Of a stretch of 64,000 bases of DNA, positions 42,646 to 51,737 are shown piece by piece. The stretch comes from Rhodobacteraceae bacterium UBA6197 (GTDB lineage: Bacteria > Pseudomonadota > Alphaproteobacteria > Rhodobacterales > Rhodobacteraceae). Made by a program: the position numbers and the translations under genes. The first letter of the stretch is position 1; each line of letters begins with the position of its first letter. Location: the NCBI GenBank assembly GCA_002422085.1, contig DISZ01000009.1, forward strand, positions 1 to 64,000. The letters are read 5' to 3'. The notes beneath the pieces were generated by a model. That model searched no databases and had not been told where the DNA came from. It saw nothing but the letters and a program-made list of their open reading frames with translations.

Positions 42646-42836
42646 AGCACAAGAAAACCAAAGCAGGGAAGGAGGCGATTTTGCCGCTTGAATGCACAAA
42701 ATTTGCACAAACAACGGGCGGCGATGAAAAATTAGGCGCCCCACAAACCGAATCGTTACCTAATCGCGCTCCACAAGGCGGCTTTCGGCGTGTAGGGTGC
42801 CCCGCAAAACAACAGGCAATCGGGTCGGGTCAGCAC

Positions 42837-45065
42837 ATGGCGCAGACAGGCGGACGTTCGGGCGGGCGGCGAGGGCCGCTGGTAGCGGACAAGCGGTATT
42901 CAGCAGCGGCGGCAGCGCCGCGACCCAAGGCAAAAGCCTCGGGCAAAGGTTCGGGCGGCGGCTCGGGTGGTGGGCGCAAGCCGGCACGGCCGCGTCGTGC
43001 GCCGCGCCGTCATGGGCTTGTGGTCGGGGCGTTTCTGGGCCTTGCCCGGCTGGTCTGGCGGATGATCTGGGGCATCGGCTGGCGGGTCGGCGCGATCACG
43101 GCGCTGATCCTCGGGCTGGCCACCTTCTACTTTTATTCGCAGATGCCCGAGGTCTCGACGCTGCTCGATGCGCGTCAACGCGGCTCGGTCACGCTTCTGG
43201 ACCGCGACGGCAAGGTCTACGCCTGGCGCGGCGAAACCTTTGGCGGCCAGATTACCGCCGAGAATGTCTCGCCGTTTCTCAAGGATGCGGTCGTCGCCAC
43301 CGAGGATCGGCGCTTTTTCAGCCACTTTGGCGTCAGCCCGCGCGGCATTGCCTCGGCGGTGCGGATCAACCTGTCCGAGGGGCGCGGCCCGCTTGAGGGC
43401 AACGGCGGCTCGACCATCACCCAGCAGGTCGCCAAACTGCTCTGCCTTGGCGTGCCCTATGACCCGAAAAAGTGGAAGACCGAGGCCGCTTATGAGGACG
43501 ACTGCCGCTCGGGCGGGGTCAAGCGCAAGATCAAAGAGATCCCCTTCGCGCTGGCGATGGAATTCAAGTATTCCAAGAACGAGATCCTGACGATCTACCT
43601 GAACCGCGCCTATATGGGCGCCGGCGCGCGCGGCTTTGAGGCCGCCTCGCAGCGCTATTTCGGCAAATCGGCGGCCAATGTGAATGCCGCCGAGGCGGCG
43701 ATGCTGGCCGGGCTCTTGAAGGCGCCGTCACGCTATGCGCCGACCTCGAACCTGCAACGCAGTCAGGACCGGGCGGGGATGGTGCTGGCCTTGATGCGCG
43801 AACAGAACTATCTGACCGCCGCCCAGCACGCCGAGGCCAAGGCCCACCCGGCGCAGCTATCGGCGGCGGCGCAGGCGCGCGCCGGCGGCTATTTTGCCGA
43901 TTGGGTGATGGACAGCGGCCCCGGCTTTCTGACCACCGAAACCACCGAGGACGTGATCATCCACACCACGCTGGATCAGCGGCTGCAAAAGGCCGCCGAA
44001 ACCGCCCTGGCCGACGTTTTCGACTCAAAGGTGAAAGATGGCTCCAAGGCCGAGGCGGCGGTGATCGTGATGTCGGCCGATGGCGCGGTCCGGGCGATGG
44101 TTGGCGGCCGCCAGTCCAAGGTCTCGGGCGCCTTCAACCGTGCGACGCAGGCCCGTCGGCAGACCGGCTCGACGTTCAAGCCCTTCGTTTATGCCGCCGC
44201 CCTTGATCTGGGCTACACGCCCGACACCATTGTCGAGGACGCGCCGCTGACGATCAACGTCAAGGGCTCGGGGCCGTGGTCGCCGCAGAACTACTCCAAG
44301 ACCTACAAGGGGCCGGTGACGCTGACCGAGGCGCTGGCGCAGTCGATCAACACCGCCACCGTGCGCGTCTCCGAAGCGGCGGGCCGCGACGCGGTGCGCA
44401 AGGTCGCCGCCGATTTCGGTTTCGCCTCGGATCTGGCGGCGGGTCCGGCGGTGGCGCTCGGGGTGTCGGAATCGACCCTGCTTGAAATGACCGGCGCCTA
44501 TGCCGGCATCCTGAATGGCGGTTCGTCGGTGCGGCCCTACGGGCTGGTCGAGCTGCGCCTGAAGGGCGAGGATCAGCCGCTGATCGAACAGACCGGCGGC
44601 ATTGGCGAGCGGGTGATTTCCGAACGCGCGGCGCGCGAACTGACCTATATGATGACCCAGGGGATCGACCACGGCACCGGCACCCGCGCCCGACTGCCGA
44701 ACCGCGAAGTGGCGGGCAAGACCGGCACCACCCAGGCTGCGCGCGATGCCTGGTTCATCGGCTTTACCGCCGATTATGTGACCGGCGTCTGGCTGGGCTA
44801 TGACGACAACACCCCGCTGAGCGGCGTCACCGGCGGCGGTCTTCCGGCCGAGATCTGGCAAGCCGTGATGACGCGGGTCGAAGACGGGCTTGAACCGCAT
44901 CCGCTGCCCAAGGCCGACCCGTCCGAGTGGCGCGCCACCGCGCCGGTCTATTCGGGCCAGACGACCAAAAGCGCGCCACCATACCCCGAGGTCGCGCCGC
45001 AAAAGGAACAGGATCTTGCCGAACGGATCTTGCAAGAGGTTCTGGGCACGCTGAGGGGGAACTGA
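42837..45065 (+). CDS. Penicillin-binding protein 1A (bifunctional glycosyltransferase/transpeptidase)
   Basis: A 742-aa class A PBP that polymerises and cross-links peptidoglycan. A cytoplasmic Gly/Lys/Arg-rich tail (first 60 residues) precedes one TM segment (about 84-101). The GT51 domain has the catalytic Glu in ATEDRRFFSHFG (E157) and GGSTITQQVAK. The transpeptidase has the serine in TGSTFKPF (S445), SIN (503-505) and KTGTT (628-632). The chosen ATG is supported by divergence from glnK; the 65 upstream in-frame codons lie in the glnK leader. It is close to PbpC/MrcA-like 1A forms of alphaproteobacteria. Confidence 0.93.
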   Translation: MAQTGGRSGGRRGPLVADKRYSAAAAAPRPKAKASGKGSGGGSGGGRKPARPRRAPRRHGLVVGAFLGLARLVWRMIWGIGWRVGAITALILGLATFYFYSQMPEVSTLLDARQRGSVTLLDRDGKVYAWRGETFGGQITAENVSPFLKDAVVATEDRRFFSHFGVSPRGIASAVRINLSEGRGPLEGNGGSTITQQVAKLLCLGVPYDPKKWKTEAAYEDDCRSGGVKRKIKEIPFALAMEFKYSKNEILTIYLNRAYMGAGARGFEAASQRYFGKSAANVNAAEAAMLAGLLKAPSRYAPTSNLQRSQDRAGMVLALMREQNYLTAAQHAEAKAHPAQLSAAAQARAGGYFADWVMDSGPGFLTTETTEDVIIHTTLDQRLQKAAETALADVFDSKVKDGSKAEAAVIVMSADGAVRAMVGGRQSKVSGAFNRATQARRQTGSTFKPFVYAAALDLGYTPDTIVEDAPLTINVKGSGPWSPQNYSKTYKGPVTLTEALAQSINTATVRVSEAAGRDAVRKVAADFGFASDLAAGPAVALGVSESTLLEMTGAYAGILNGGSSVRPYGLVELRLKGEDQPLIEQTGGIGERVISERAARELTYMMTQGIDHGTGTRARLPNREVAGKTGTTQAARDAWFIGFTADYVTGVWLGYDDNTPLSGVTGGGLPAEIWQAVMTRVEDGLEPHPLPKADPSEWRATAPVYSGQTTKSAPPYPEVAPQKEQDLAERILQEVLGTLRGN

Positions 45066-45163
45066 GCCCGGTTTCAGCTTCGCAGAAATATCCCCCGCGG
45101 AGCGATCCCGCCGCCGACAGCAAAGCCTCCGGCGGGGATATTTCAACGAAGCTGAAACCGGGC
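45066..45163. repeat. Type-A repeat as imperfect inverted pair
   Basis: Arms of 37 bases (45066-45102 and 45127-45163) pair with only a few mismatches; the loop is 24 bases. It starts one base after the PBP1A stop and ends before mlaC (convergent). Arms share GGGGATATTT and CGAAGCTGAAACCGGGC. Confidence 0.85.
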
Positions 45164-45189
45164 CGCGGTTTTCTTGCAGGTCGCCGGTG

Positions 45190-45795
45190 TCAGCCTGCGG
45201 TCTTGAGGTCGGCAATCAACCCGTCGATATTGCCCTTGCGCCGGTCCAGCATCGCGCCGATCTCGGTGCGTTCCGAGGCGAGCATGTTGACGCCCTCGAT
45301 GATGATGTTGAAAAACAGATCCTTGCCGGATTTGTCGGACACATGCCACAGCACCTCGAACGGGGCCTCGCCCTTCATGTAGGCGATGGATTTGACCTCG
45401 TAGAAGGACTTCACCACCCGGGCGCCAGTTATTTCAAAGTGTGAACCCTCGAATTCGTGAAAACGGCGACCATACTTGCGCGCGATATAGCCACGGAACG
45501 CCGGGACATAGGCTTTCATCTGCGCCGCAGAGATCTGGCGCGCGGCCACGCCCAACGCGCTGCGGGCGATGACATTGACATCGGCGTAGCGCACGAAGAT
45601 CTGGTCGAAGGCGGCATAAAGCGCAGCACCCTGCTTGCCCGAGTCGATGGCCGCGTTGACCTCGCCAAGCGCGGAGTTGATCAGGGTGCGGGCCTCGGCA
45701 TCGTTGAGCGCAAAGGCGCGTTGCGGTGCGGCAGCCAGTGCCACCGCCCCGGCCGCCAGTGCGACAAAGCCGCGCCGTGTGGGTTCATGGGCCAT
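45190..45795 (-). CDS. mlaC: MlaC-family phospholipid-binding periplasmic protein
   Basis: A 201-aa exported protein with a twin-arginine-type N-terminus (TRRGFVALAAGAVALAAAP). The MlaC/Ttg2D core follows: INSALGEVNAAIDSGKQ, ARSALGVAARQISAAQMKAY, GYIARKYGRRFHEFEG and a C-terminal IIIEGVNMLASERTEIGAML. It carries phospholipid between the outer-membrane MlaA complex and an inner-membrane transporter. It overlaps the mlaA end by 11 bases. The mlaFED transporter genes are not here. Confidence 0.88.
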   Translation of the reverse strand: MAHEPTRRGFVALAAGAVALAAAPQRAFALNDAEARTLINSALGEVNAAIDSGKQGAALYAAFDQIFVRYADVNVIARSALGVAARQISAAQMKAYVPAFRGYIARKYGRRFHEFEGSHFEITGARVVKSFYEVKSIAYMKGEAPFEVLWHVSDKSGKDLFFNIIIEGVNMLASERTEIGAMLDRRKGNIDGLIADLKTAG

Positions 45796-46522
45796 AGGGG
45801 TCTTCGTAGGGATCATAGGCATCTGCATCTGTCGTTGTCTCCATTCCCAACTCGAACCGTCGGTTTTGCAGGTAGAGCAGGCGGGTCTGGGCATAACTAT
45901 CCGCACTTTCATGCAAGATGGAATCAACAGTATCGCCAAAGCGCAGCCGATCACTGACTTTTGAGGCGATCTTGGCGCCGGTGACATAGGTTGACTCGGG
46001 TCGGGGCAGGATGAAGCCCAGCGGATCGATCAGGTGATCGACCACCTTGCCGGCCGCGTCACGCTCGGTCGAGGGGCCCAGAATCGGCAGCTCCAGATAG
46101 GCGCCTTCGCTGGCACCCCAGACATGCAGCGTTTCGCCGAAATCGGTGTCGGTTTCCGGCAGCCCGAAGGACGAGCTCGCCGGATCAAAGATCCCGCCCA
46201 GCCCCAGCGTGCTGTTGACCAGAAAGCGGAAGGTGTTCTTTACCGCCGGCTCCGGCCGCCCTTGCAGCACCGAGTTGAGCACCTTGCCCGGCAGCCCGAG
46301 GTTGCCGCCAAAGTTGGAAACCGTGCGCAACACCGGCGCGGGAATGCCGGATTTCTTTTCAGTGTCGTCTGACTTCGAGAACAGGGCCTTGTCAAAGGCG
46401 ACGTTGAAATCATGCACCTTGCGGTTTTGCGCCTCATAGGGGTCGGAAAACTCGACCCCCGGCTGCGCCGTCGAGCACGCGCCAAGACCAAGCAGGGCAA
46501 AGGCCGCAAGCGCCGTGCGCAC
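45785..46522 (-). CDS. mlaA: MlaA (VacJ) outer-membrane lipoprotein
   Basis: An approximately 245-aa lipoprotein of the MlaA family, removing misplaced phospholipids from the outer leaflet. The GTG start used gives a compact lipoprotein signal (RTALAAFALLGLGAC). The core is plain: DPYEAQNRKVHDFNVAFDKA, NTFRFLVNSTLGLGGIFD, FGETLHVWGASEGAYLELP (shown in parts), LGPSTERDAAG. The frame continues 27 codons upstream to a TTG, so the start is uncertain. The C-terminus is acidic and repetitive (AYDPYEDPYGP). Followed by mlaC. Confidence 0.9.
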   Translation of the reverse strand: MRTALAAFALLGLGACSTAQPGVEFSDPYEAQNRKVHDFNVAFDKALFSKSDDTEKKSGIPAPVLRTVSNFGGNLGLPGKVLNSVLQGRPEPAVKNTFRFLVNSTLGLGGIFDPASSSFGLPETDTDFGETLHVWGASEGAYLELPILGPSTERDAAGKVVDHLIDPLGFILPRPESTYVTGAKIASKVSDRLRFGDTVDSILHESADSYAQTRLLYLQNRRFELGMETTTDADAYDPYEDPYGP

Positions 46523-46736
46523 TCGGCCTGACGTCGATGCGGGAAAGGGCAAGAAACGCTGCAAGGTAAATCCTGACGTCAGTGCTAAGTGTCGTGACAA
46601 CAATGCCAGAAGTCGTCACACATTCCAACACGGCCAGTGCAAACGAATAGTTGGCGACAGCGATGGTGACAAGGCAAGACAGGGTATTTTAACCTGCATC
46701 GGCAATTATTCGGCATCCAAAGCTGAGGAGCCCCGT

Positions 46737-48473
46737 ATGAAACACCCCGACACGGCCAAGGGTCTGGCTGAATTGCGCGCGGCGCGCGGCGACAGCCGGC
46801 AGCTTTACTGGTCGGTGGCGCTGTTTTCGGCCTTCGTGAACTTCCTGATGCTGACCGGGCCGCTGTTCATGTTGCAGATCTATGACCGGGTTCTGGGCAG
46901 CCGCTCGGAGGAGACGCTGACGGCGCTGTTTGTGCTGGTGATGTTCCTGTTCCTGATGATGGGTGTGCTGGATCTGGTGCGCAACCGGGTGATGGCCCGG
47001 GTCGGTGCGCGGTTTCAGGCGCGGCTCGAGGCGCGGGTGTTCGGCGCGGTGATCCGGCGCACCGCGCTTTACCCCAATGATCCGGTGGCGATGGCGGGGC
47101 TGCGCGATCTTGAGGCGGTGCAAAAGATGCTGGCCTCGCCGGTGCTGATGGCGCTGTTCGATCTGCCCTGGGCGCCGATGTTTCTGGCGGCGGTGTTCTT
47201 CTTTCACCTCTGGCTGGGCTGGCTGGCGGTGGCGGGCGGGGTGATCCTGATCGTGGTGACGCTGATGAATCAGTCGATGACCCGTGCGCCGTTGCAGCGC
47301 GCCTCGGGGGCCGGGCTGATGGCCGACCGGATGTCGGATCAGCTGCGCGACGAGGCTGAACTGATTCAGGCGCTGGGCATGCGTGGCACCAGCTTTGCGC
47401 GCTGGCAGATCGCCCGCGGGCGGGCCCTGTCCGAGGCGGTCAGCGCGACCGATCTCAGCGGCGCCTTCGCGGTTTTCACCAAGACGTTCCGGCTGTTCCT
47501 GCAATCGGCGATGCTGGCGCTGGGGGCCTGGCTCGTGCTGCGCTCCGAGTTGACGCCGGGCGCGATGATCGCCGCCTCGATCCTGATGGGGCGGGCGCTG
47601 GCGCCGGTGGAACAGGTGATCGGCGGCTGGTCGATGGTCGGGCGGGCGCAAGAGGGTTGGGCGCGCCTGGCGGTGTTGCTGTCGTCCACGCCGGCCGAGG
47701 CGCCGCGCACCGCCCTGCCGCGCCCCCGTGCGCTGCTCGAGGCCAACCAGTTGACCGTGGTGCCACCGGGCCAACAGATCGCCAGCCTGCGGATGGTGTC
47801 CTTTACCCTCAACCCCGGCGAGGCGATGGGCGTGATCGGCCCCTCGGGCGCGGGCAAATCGACGTTGGCGCGGGCGGTCTGCGCGGTCTGGCGGCCTGCC
47901 GGCGGGCAGCTTCGGCTGGATGGCGCGACGCTCGATCAATATGACCCCGATGTGCTGGGTGCGCTGGTCGGCTATCTGCCGCAGCGGGTGACGCTGTTTG
48001 ACGGCACCATCGCTGAAAACATCGCCCGGCTGTCGGCCGCCCCCGACGCCGAAAAGGTTGTCGAGGCGGCCAAACGCGCCGCCGCGCATCAGATGATCCT
48101 TGATCTGCCCGACGGCTATGACACCCGCGTCACCCAGGCTGGTGGGCGGTTGTCGGGTGGCCAGATCCAGCGCGTCGGTCTGGCCCGCGCGCTTTATGGC
48201 GACCCGGTGCTGCTGGTGCTGGATGAGCCCAACGCCAACCTCGACAACGAGGGCAGCCAGGCGCTGAATACCGCGATCCGGGCGATCAAATCGGTCGGCG
48301 GCGGGGTGCTTATCATGGCGCATCGCCCCGCCGCGATTGCCGAATGCGATACGCTGATGGTGCTGGATGGCGGCCTGCGCCGCGCCTTCGGGCCGCGTGA
48401 CGAGGTGTTGAAATCCATGGTGCAGAATGCCGGCGACATCGCCCGCAACGCCGGTCCCGGAGGTGTCGCATGA
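46737..48473 (+). CDS. Type I secretion system permease/ATPase
   Basis: A 578-aa ABC exporter of the PrtD/LapB-like group without a C39 peptidase domain. A six-helix membrane domain covers about residues 25-300. The ATPase has Walker A IGPSGAGKSTLARAV, a Q-loop, signature RLSGGQIQRVGLARAL and Walker B VLLVLDEPNANLDNEG. It would export an unfolded protein with a C-terminal signal. GAGGAG precedes the ATG. The adaptor gene overlaps by 4 bases. No RTX-repeat protein is encoded nearby. Confidence 0.92.
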   Translation: MKHPDTAKGLAELRAARGDSRQLYWSVALFSAFVNFLMLTGPLFMLQIYDRVLGSRSEETLTALFVLVMFLFLMMGVLDLVRNRVMARVGARFQARLEARVFGAVIRRTALYPNDPVAMAGLRDLEAVQKMLASPVLMALFDLPWAPMFLAAVFFFHLWLGWLAVAGGVILIVVTLMNQSMTRAPLQRASGAGLMADRMSDQLRDEAELIQALGMRGTSFARWQIARGRALSEAVSATDLSGAFAVFTKTFRLFLQSAMLALGAWLVLRSELTPGAMIAASILMGRALAPVEQVIGGWSMVGRAQEGWARLAVLLSSTPAEAPRTALPRPRALLEANQLTVVPPGQQIASLRMVSFTLNPGEAMGVIGPSGAGKSTLARAVCAVWRPAGGQLRLDGATLDQYDPDVLGALVGYLPQRVTLFDGTIAENIARLSAAPDAEKVVEAAKRAAAHQMILDLPDGYDTRVTQAGGRLSGGQIQRVGLARALYGDPVLLVLDEPNANLDNEGSQALNTAIRAIKSVGGGVLIMAHRPAAIAECDTLMVLDGGLRRAFGPRDEVLKSMVQNAGDIARNAGPGGVA

Positions 48474-49765
48474 ACGCGCAGAAATGGTCCGCCCGTGGCC
48501 CGATCCTGACCGGGCTTGCGGCCGTCACCGTGCTGGTGGGCGGCTTTGGCCTTTGGGCCAACCTCAGCTCGATCTCCGGCGCGGTCGTGGCCTCGGGTCA
48601 GGTCGAGGTCGAACAGAACCGGCAGGTGGTGCAGCACCCCGACGGCGGCGTGGTCGCTGAAATCCTTGTCCATGACGGCGATCTGGTGGCGGCGGGCGAC
48701 CCGCTGATCCGGCTCGACGGCGAGATGCTGCGCTCTGAACTGTCGATCGTCGAAGGCCAGTTCTTCGAGATTCTCGCCCGCCGTGGCCGACTCGAGGCCG
48801 AACGGGTGGACGCGCCGCACATCTCGTTCCCGCCGGTGCTGACCGAGGCGGCGCGCGACCCCGACATCGCCGACCTGATCGACGGCCAGCAACGGCTGTT
48901 CGTCGCACGCAACGAAACGCAGGCCAAGACGTTGGAACAATTGGGCAAACGCTCGGACCAGACGCAAAGCCAGATCACCGGCATCAATGCCCAGCTTGTC
49001 GCGCTGGCGTCGCAAGAGGCGTTGATCCAGCGTGAATTGACCGATCAGCGCAGCCTGCTGGAAAAGGGTCTGGCGCAGTCCAGCCGGGTGCTCGCGCTGG
49101 AACGCGAGGCAGCCTCGCTGGCCGGTCAGGTCGGCGAACTGGCCGCCGCGCGCGCGCAGGCCGAGGGCAAGCTGACCGAGATCGACCTTGAAAGCCTGCG
49201 CCTGTCGTCGGCCCGGCGCGAAGAGGCCGAAACGCAACTGCGCGAGATCGGCTACCGCGAGCTGGAGCTGGCCGAACGCCGCCGCGCGCTTTCCGGTCAG
49301 ATCGACCGTCTGGACCTGCGCGCCCCGGTCTCGGGGCTGGTCCATGCGATGGCGGTGACCACGCCGCGCTCGGTCGTGCGCCCGGCCGAACCGGTGCTGT
49401 ATCTCGTGCCACAAGACCGCCCGTTGGTGATCGGTGCGCAGATCCAGACGATCAACGTGGATGAGGTTTCGGTCGGCCAGCCCGTCACGCTGCGCTTTTC
49501 GGCCTTTGCCAGCCGCACCACGCCCGAGGTCTTTGGCCAGATCAGCCGGGTCTCGGCCGACGCGCTGGTCGATGAGGCGACGCACGCGCATTACTACCGC
49601 GCCGAGGTGGTGCTGAACCCCGGCGAAATCGACAAGCTGGGCGGGCTGGTGTTGGTCCCCGGCATGCCGGTCGAGGTGTTCATCCGCACCGGCGAACGCA
49701 GCCCGCTGACCTATCTGCTCAAACCCTTCGCCGATTATTTCAACCGCGCCTTCCGCGAAACCTGA
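48470..49765 (+). CDS. Type I secretion periplasmic adaptor (HlyD/PrtE family)
   Basis: A 431-aa membrane fusion protein. One TM segment lies near the N-terminus (GLAAVTVLVGGFGLWANLSS, about 14-33). It is followed by a lipoyl-like half-motif (NRQVVQHPDGGVVAEILVHDGD), a long coiled coil (residues about 130-270) and the C-terminal beta domain with LEVKIRTGERS-type ending here GMPVEVFIRTGERSPLTYL. It joins the inner-membrane ATPase to a TolC-type channel. Its ATG overlaps the ATPase stop by 4 bases. Confidence 0.92.
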   Translation: MNAQKWSARGPILTGLAAVTVLVGGFGLWANLSSISGAVVASGQVEVEQNRQVVQHPDGGVVAEILVHDGDLVAAGDPLIRLDGEMLRSELSIVEGQFFEILARRGRLEAERVDAPHISFPPVLTEAARDPDIADLIDGQQRLFVARNETQAKTLEQLGKRSDQTQSQITGINAQLVALASQEALIQRELTDQRSLLEKGLAQSSRVLALEREAASLAGQVGELAAARAQAEGKLTEIDLESLRLSSARREEAETQLREIGYRELELAERRRALSGQIDRLDLRAPVSGLVHAMAVTTPRSVVRPAEPVLYLVPQDRPLVIGAQIQTINVDEVSVGQPVTLRFSAFASRTTPEVFGQISRVSADALVDEATHAHYYRAEVVLNPGEIDKLGGLVLVPGMPVEVFIRTGERSPLTYLLKPFADYFNRAFRET

Positions 49766-49865
49766 CCATTCCCGGCGACCCCGTCCCTGACCGCGACCGC
49801 AACGCAGGTGGCACCACTGCCAACCGCGCCGCCCTTACCCGCGCCACTGCGCCCCAACCCGCGCC

Positions 49866-49899
49866 AACCCTCGGCCGGCGTCAACCCTCGGCCGGCGTC
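49866..49899. repeat. 17-bp tandem duplication at the lytic transglycosylase stop codon
   Basis: Two exact copies of AACCCTCGGCCGGCGTC adjoin each other. The stop codon of the minus-strand gene lies at the edge of the second copy, so the duplication extends the 3' end without altering the protein. Confidence 0.8.
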
Positions 49900-51058
49900 A
49901 AAGCTTGCCCAACAGCGCCTTCGTCGGCCAGGCGTCGGCGGGCAGGCCCAGCCGGGCCTGTTCCTTTTGCACCGCCGCACGAGTATTGGCGCCCAGGATC
50001 CCGTCGATCTTGCCGACGTCATGCCCCCGTGCCGCCAGCTTCTTTTGCAAGGCCTTCATATCGCCGTCGGACAAGGACGGATCGGGCTTGCCCAGCGCAA
50101 AGGCCGGCGCGCCCTCCAGCCGCGTGGCGAAATAGGCGGCCGTGGTCACATAGACAAAGCTCTTGTTCCACTCGAACAGCACCCGGAAATTCGGATAGAC
50201 CATGAAGGCCGGTCCCTTGCGCCCCATCGGCAAAAGCACCGAGCCCTTGATCCCCGCCGCCAGCTTGCCATCGCGCGCCACGACCCCCATCCGCGCCCAG
50301 TCGGCGGTGGAAAGTTCGGTCTCAAGCCCGGTTCTGGTCCAGTCCAGCCCCTCGGGCACGGCAATCTCTTGCAGCCACGGCTCATTGCGTCGCCAGCCCA
50401 GCCCCGACAGCATCTTTGCCCCCGACATCAGCGCATCCGCCGATGAGGTCTTGGGCCGCACATGCCCGTCGCCGTCGCCATCGACGCCATTGCGCAAGAT
50501 GTCATCGGGCAGCATCTGCACCTGCCCGATTTCCCCCGCCCAGGCGCCCTCGGTGCGCGTCGGGTCGAAATCGCCCCGCTCTTGCAGCGCGATCGCGGCC
50601 ATGATCTGCGGGCGAAACAGCTCGGGGCGGCGGCAGTCATGCGCCAGCGTCACCAGCGCGTCGCGGGTGTTGAAATCGCCCTGCACCGCGCCGAAATCGG
50701 TCTCAAGCGCCCAGAACGCCAGCAAGACCCCGCGCGAGATGCCATAGTCGTGTTCAATCCGCTCAAAGGTGGCGCGGTATTTCTTGCCGTTGGCCGCGCC
50801 ATTGGTGATCCGGTTTTGCGAGATAAGCGCCTTGGCGAAATCCGCGAAGGTCTTGCGAAACACGCCTTGCGCGCGGTCGGCCTTCAGCACACGGGCGTCC
50901 TGTCGAACGCCCTTGAAAAACGCATCGACCTGCGCCGGGGCATGGCCCTTGGCAACCGCCTCGGCCTTGAGCCCTTTGACAAAGGCGCCAAAGTCGCCAC
51001 CGCAGTCGGCCTGCGCGGCAAGGGGAAACAAGGCAAAGACAAGAGCGGCAAGTCGCAT
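49898..51058 (-). CDS. Lytic murein transglycosylase, MltB-type (GH103) with peptidoglycan-binding domain
   Basis: A 386-aa secreted enzyme that cleaves glycan strands to anhydromuropeptides. A signal peptide (MRLAALVFALFPLAAQA) is followed by the GH103 domain with catalytic Glu in LLAFWALETDFGAVQG, GEIGQVQMLPDDILRNGVD and WLQEIAVPEGLDW. A C-terminal PG_binding_1 domain spans about residues 325-386 (KALQKKLAARGHDVGKIDG). It shows the standard alphaproteobacterial layout. It is convergent with the T1SS adaptor. Confidence 0.92.
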   Translation of the reverse strand: MRLAALVFALFPLAAQADCGGDFGAFVKGLKAEAVAKGHAPAQVDAFFKGVRQDARVLKADRAQGVFRKTFADFAKALISQNRITNGAANGKKYRATFERIEHDYGISRGVLLAFWALETDFGAVQGDFNTRDALVTLAHDCRRPELFRPQIMAAIALQERGDFDPTRTEGAWAGEIGQVQMLPDDILRNGVDGDGDGHVRPKTSSADALMSGAKMLSGLGWRRNEPWLQEIAVPEGLDWTRTGLETELSTADWARMGVVARDGKLAAGIKGSVLLPMGRKGPAFMVYPNFRVLFEWNKSFVYVTTAAYFATRLEGAPAFALGKPDPSLSDGDMKALQKKLAARGHDVGKIDGILGANTRAAVQKEQARLGLPADAWPTKALLGKL

Positions 51059-51227
51059 GATATCCTCCGGGTTGCGACGCCGACCCTAGCAGGCCGCAGG
51101 CGCGCCGCACAACATCCGCCGTCGCAGCCGACGCAGCCCCCGGAATGTCACCTAACCTATTTGAAAGGTTAACTTGATTTTCACATGGCTGTGGTCATGC
51201 TGAACGAAGGGCGTACGGGAGAAGACG

Positions 51228-51575
51228 ATGGAGTTTCTACCCAAAGAGGTTGTGGCCGCTTTGCAAGCGGCGCGCTTGCGCGAGTCGCGCCGCCGCTCGC
51301 GGCTCAGGGTCGAGGCCGGGGACGATAGCTATCCGGTGCTGCGCCGCTGGCGCGACGGTTTCGCGCTTGAGGCGTCGCGCGTGACCCATCTGCGCGGCCT
51401 GGTCGATCTTTATGACGGCTCGCGGCACCTGTCGTGCTGCCTGATCGTGGCCTCTGAACTGGTCGGCGGCGAATTGATCTGCGCGGTCAAACGCGAAACC
51501 GCCGTGACCGACCGCGCCGCACTCGATTTCGTGCGGGATGAATTTGCCCCTCGGGCCTATCTGCCGCGCCTCTGA
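51228..51575 (+). CDS. Small conserved protein of unknown function
   Basis: A 115-aa soluble protein. A basic helix (AALQAARLRESRRRSRLRVEA) is followed by a beta-rich part: YPVLRRWRDGFALEA, LRGLVDLYDGSRHLSCCLIVA and VKRETAVTDRAALDFV. The strand pattern slightly recalls a PilZ-like barrel, but the RxxxR motif is not placed convincingly. A GGGAGA site lies just before the ATG. Stand-alone gene, divergent from the transglycosylase; function unknown. Confidence 0.65.
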   Translation: MEFLPKEVVAALQAARLRESRRRSRLRVEAGDDSYPVLRRWRDGFALEASRVTHLRGLVDLYDGSRHLSCCLIVASELVGGELICAVKRETAVTDRAALDFVRDEFAPRAYLPRL

Positions 51576-51608
51576 CCCGCGGCCCGTCTGTCATCGGCGA
51601 CAGGAAGC

Positions 51609-51674
51609 CTCCGGCGGGGATATTTTTGCGAAGATGAAGCCCGTTTCAGCTTCGCAAAAATATCCCCCGCGGAG
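51609..51674. repeat. Type-A repeat as inverted pair with short loop
   Basis: CTCCGGCGGGGATATTTTTG and its near-exact inverse CAAAAATATCCCCCGCGGAG enclose CGAAGATGAA and TTCAGCTTCG, with a loop of about 6 bases. It lies between the convergent small gene and patB. Confidence 0.8.
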
Positions 51675-51737
51675 CGTTCCACCCTGACCAGAGGCACTTG
51701 CGCCGGGAAATCGTCGCGCGGCCGCATCGCCTGGACC

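Noticed and set aside
42564..42836. Sigma-54 promoter for glnK
   Set aside because: No TGGCAC-N5-TTGC match is present on the minus strand upstream of the GTG.
46527..46580. Direct repeats of CTGACGTC upstream of the T1SS genes
   Set aside because: Only two 8-base copies, one inside the mlaA start region; too short to claim an operator.
46689..48323. A 544-codon minus-strand frame across the T1SS ATPase
   Set aside because: Antisense shadow of an ABC transporter with intact Walker and signature motifs.
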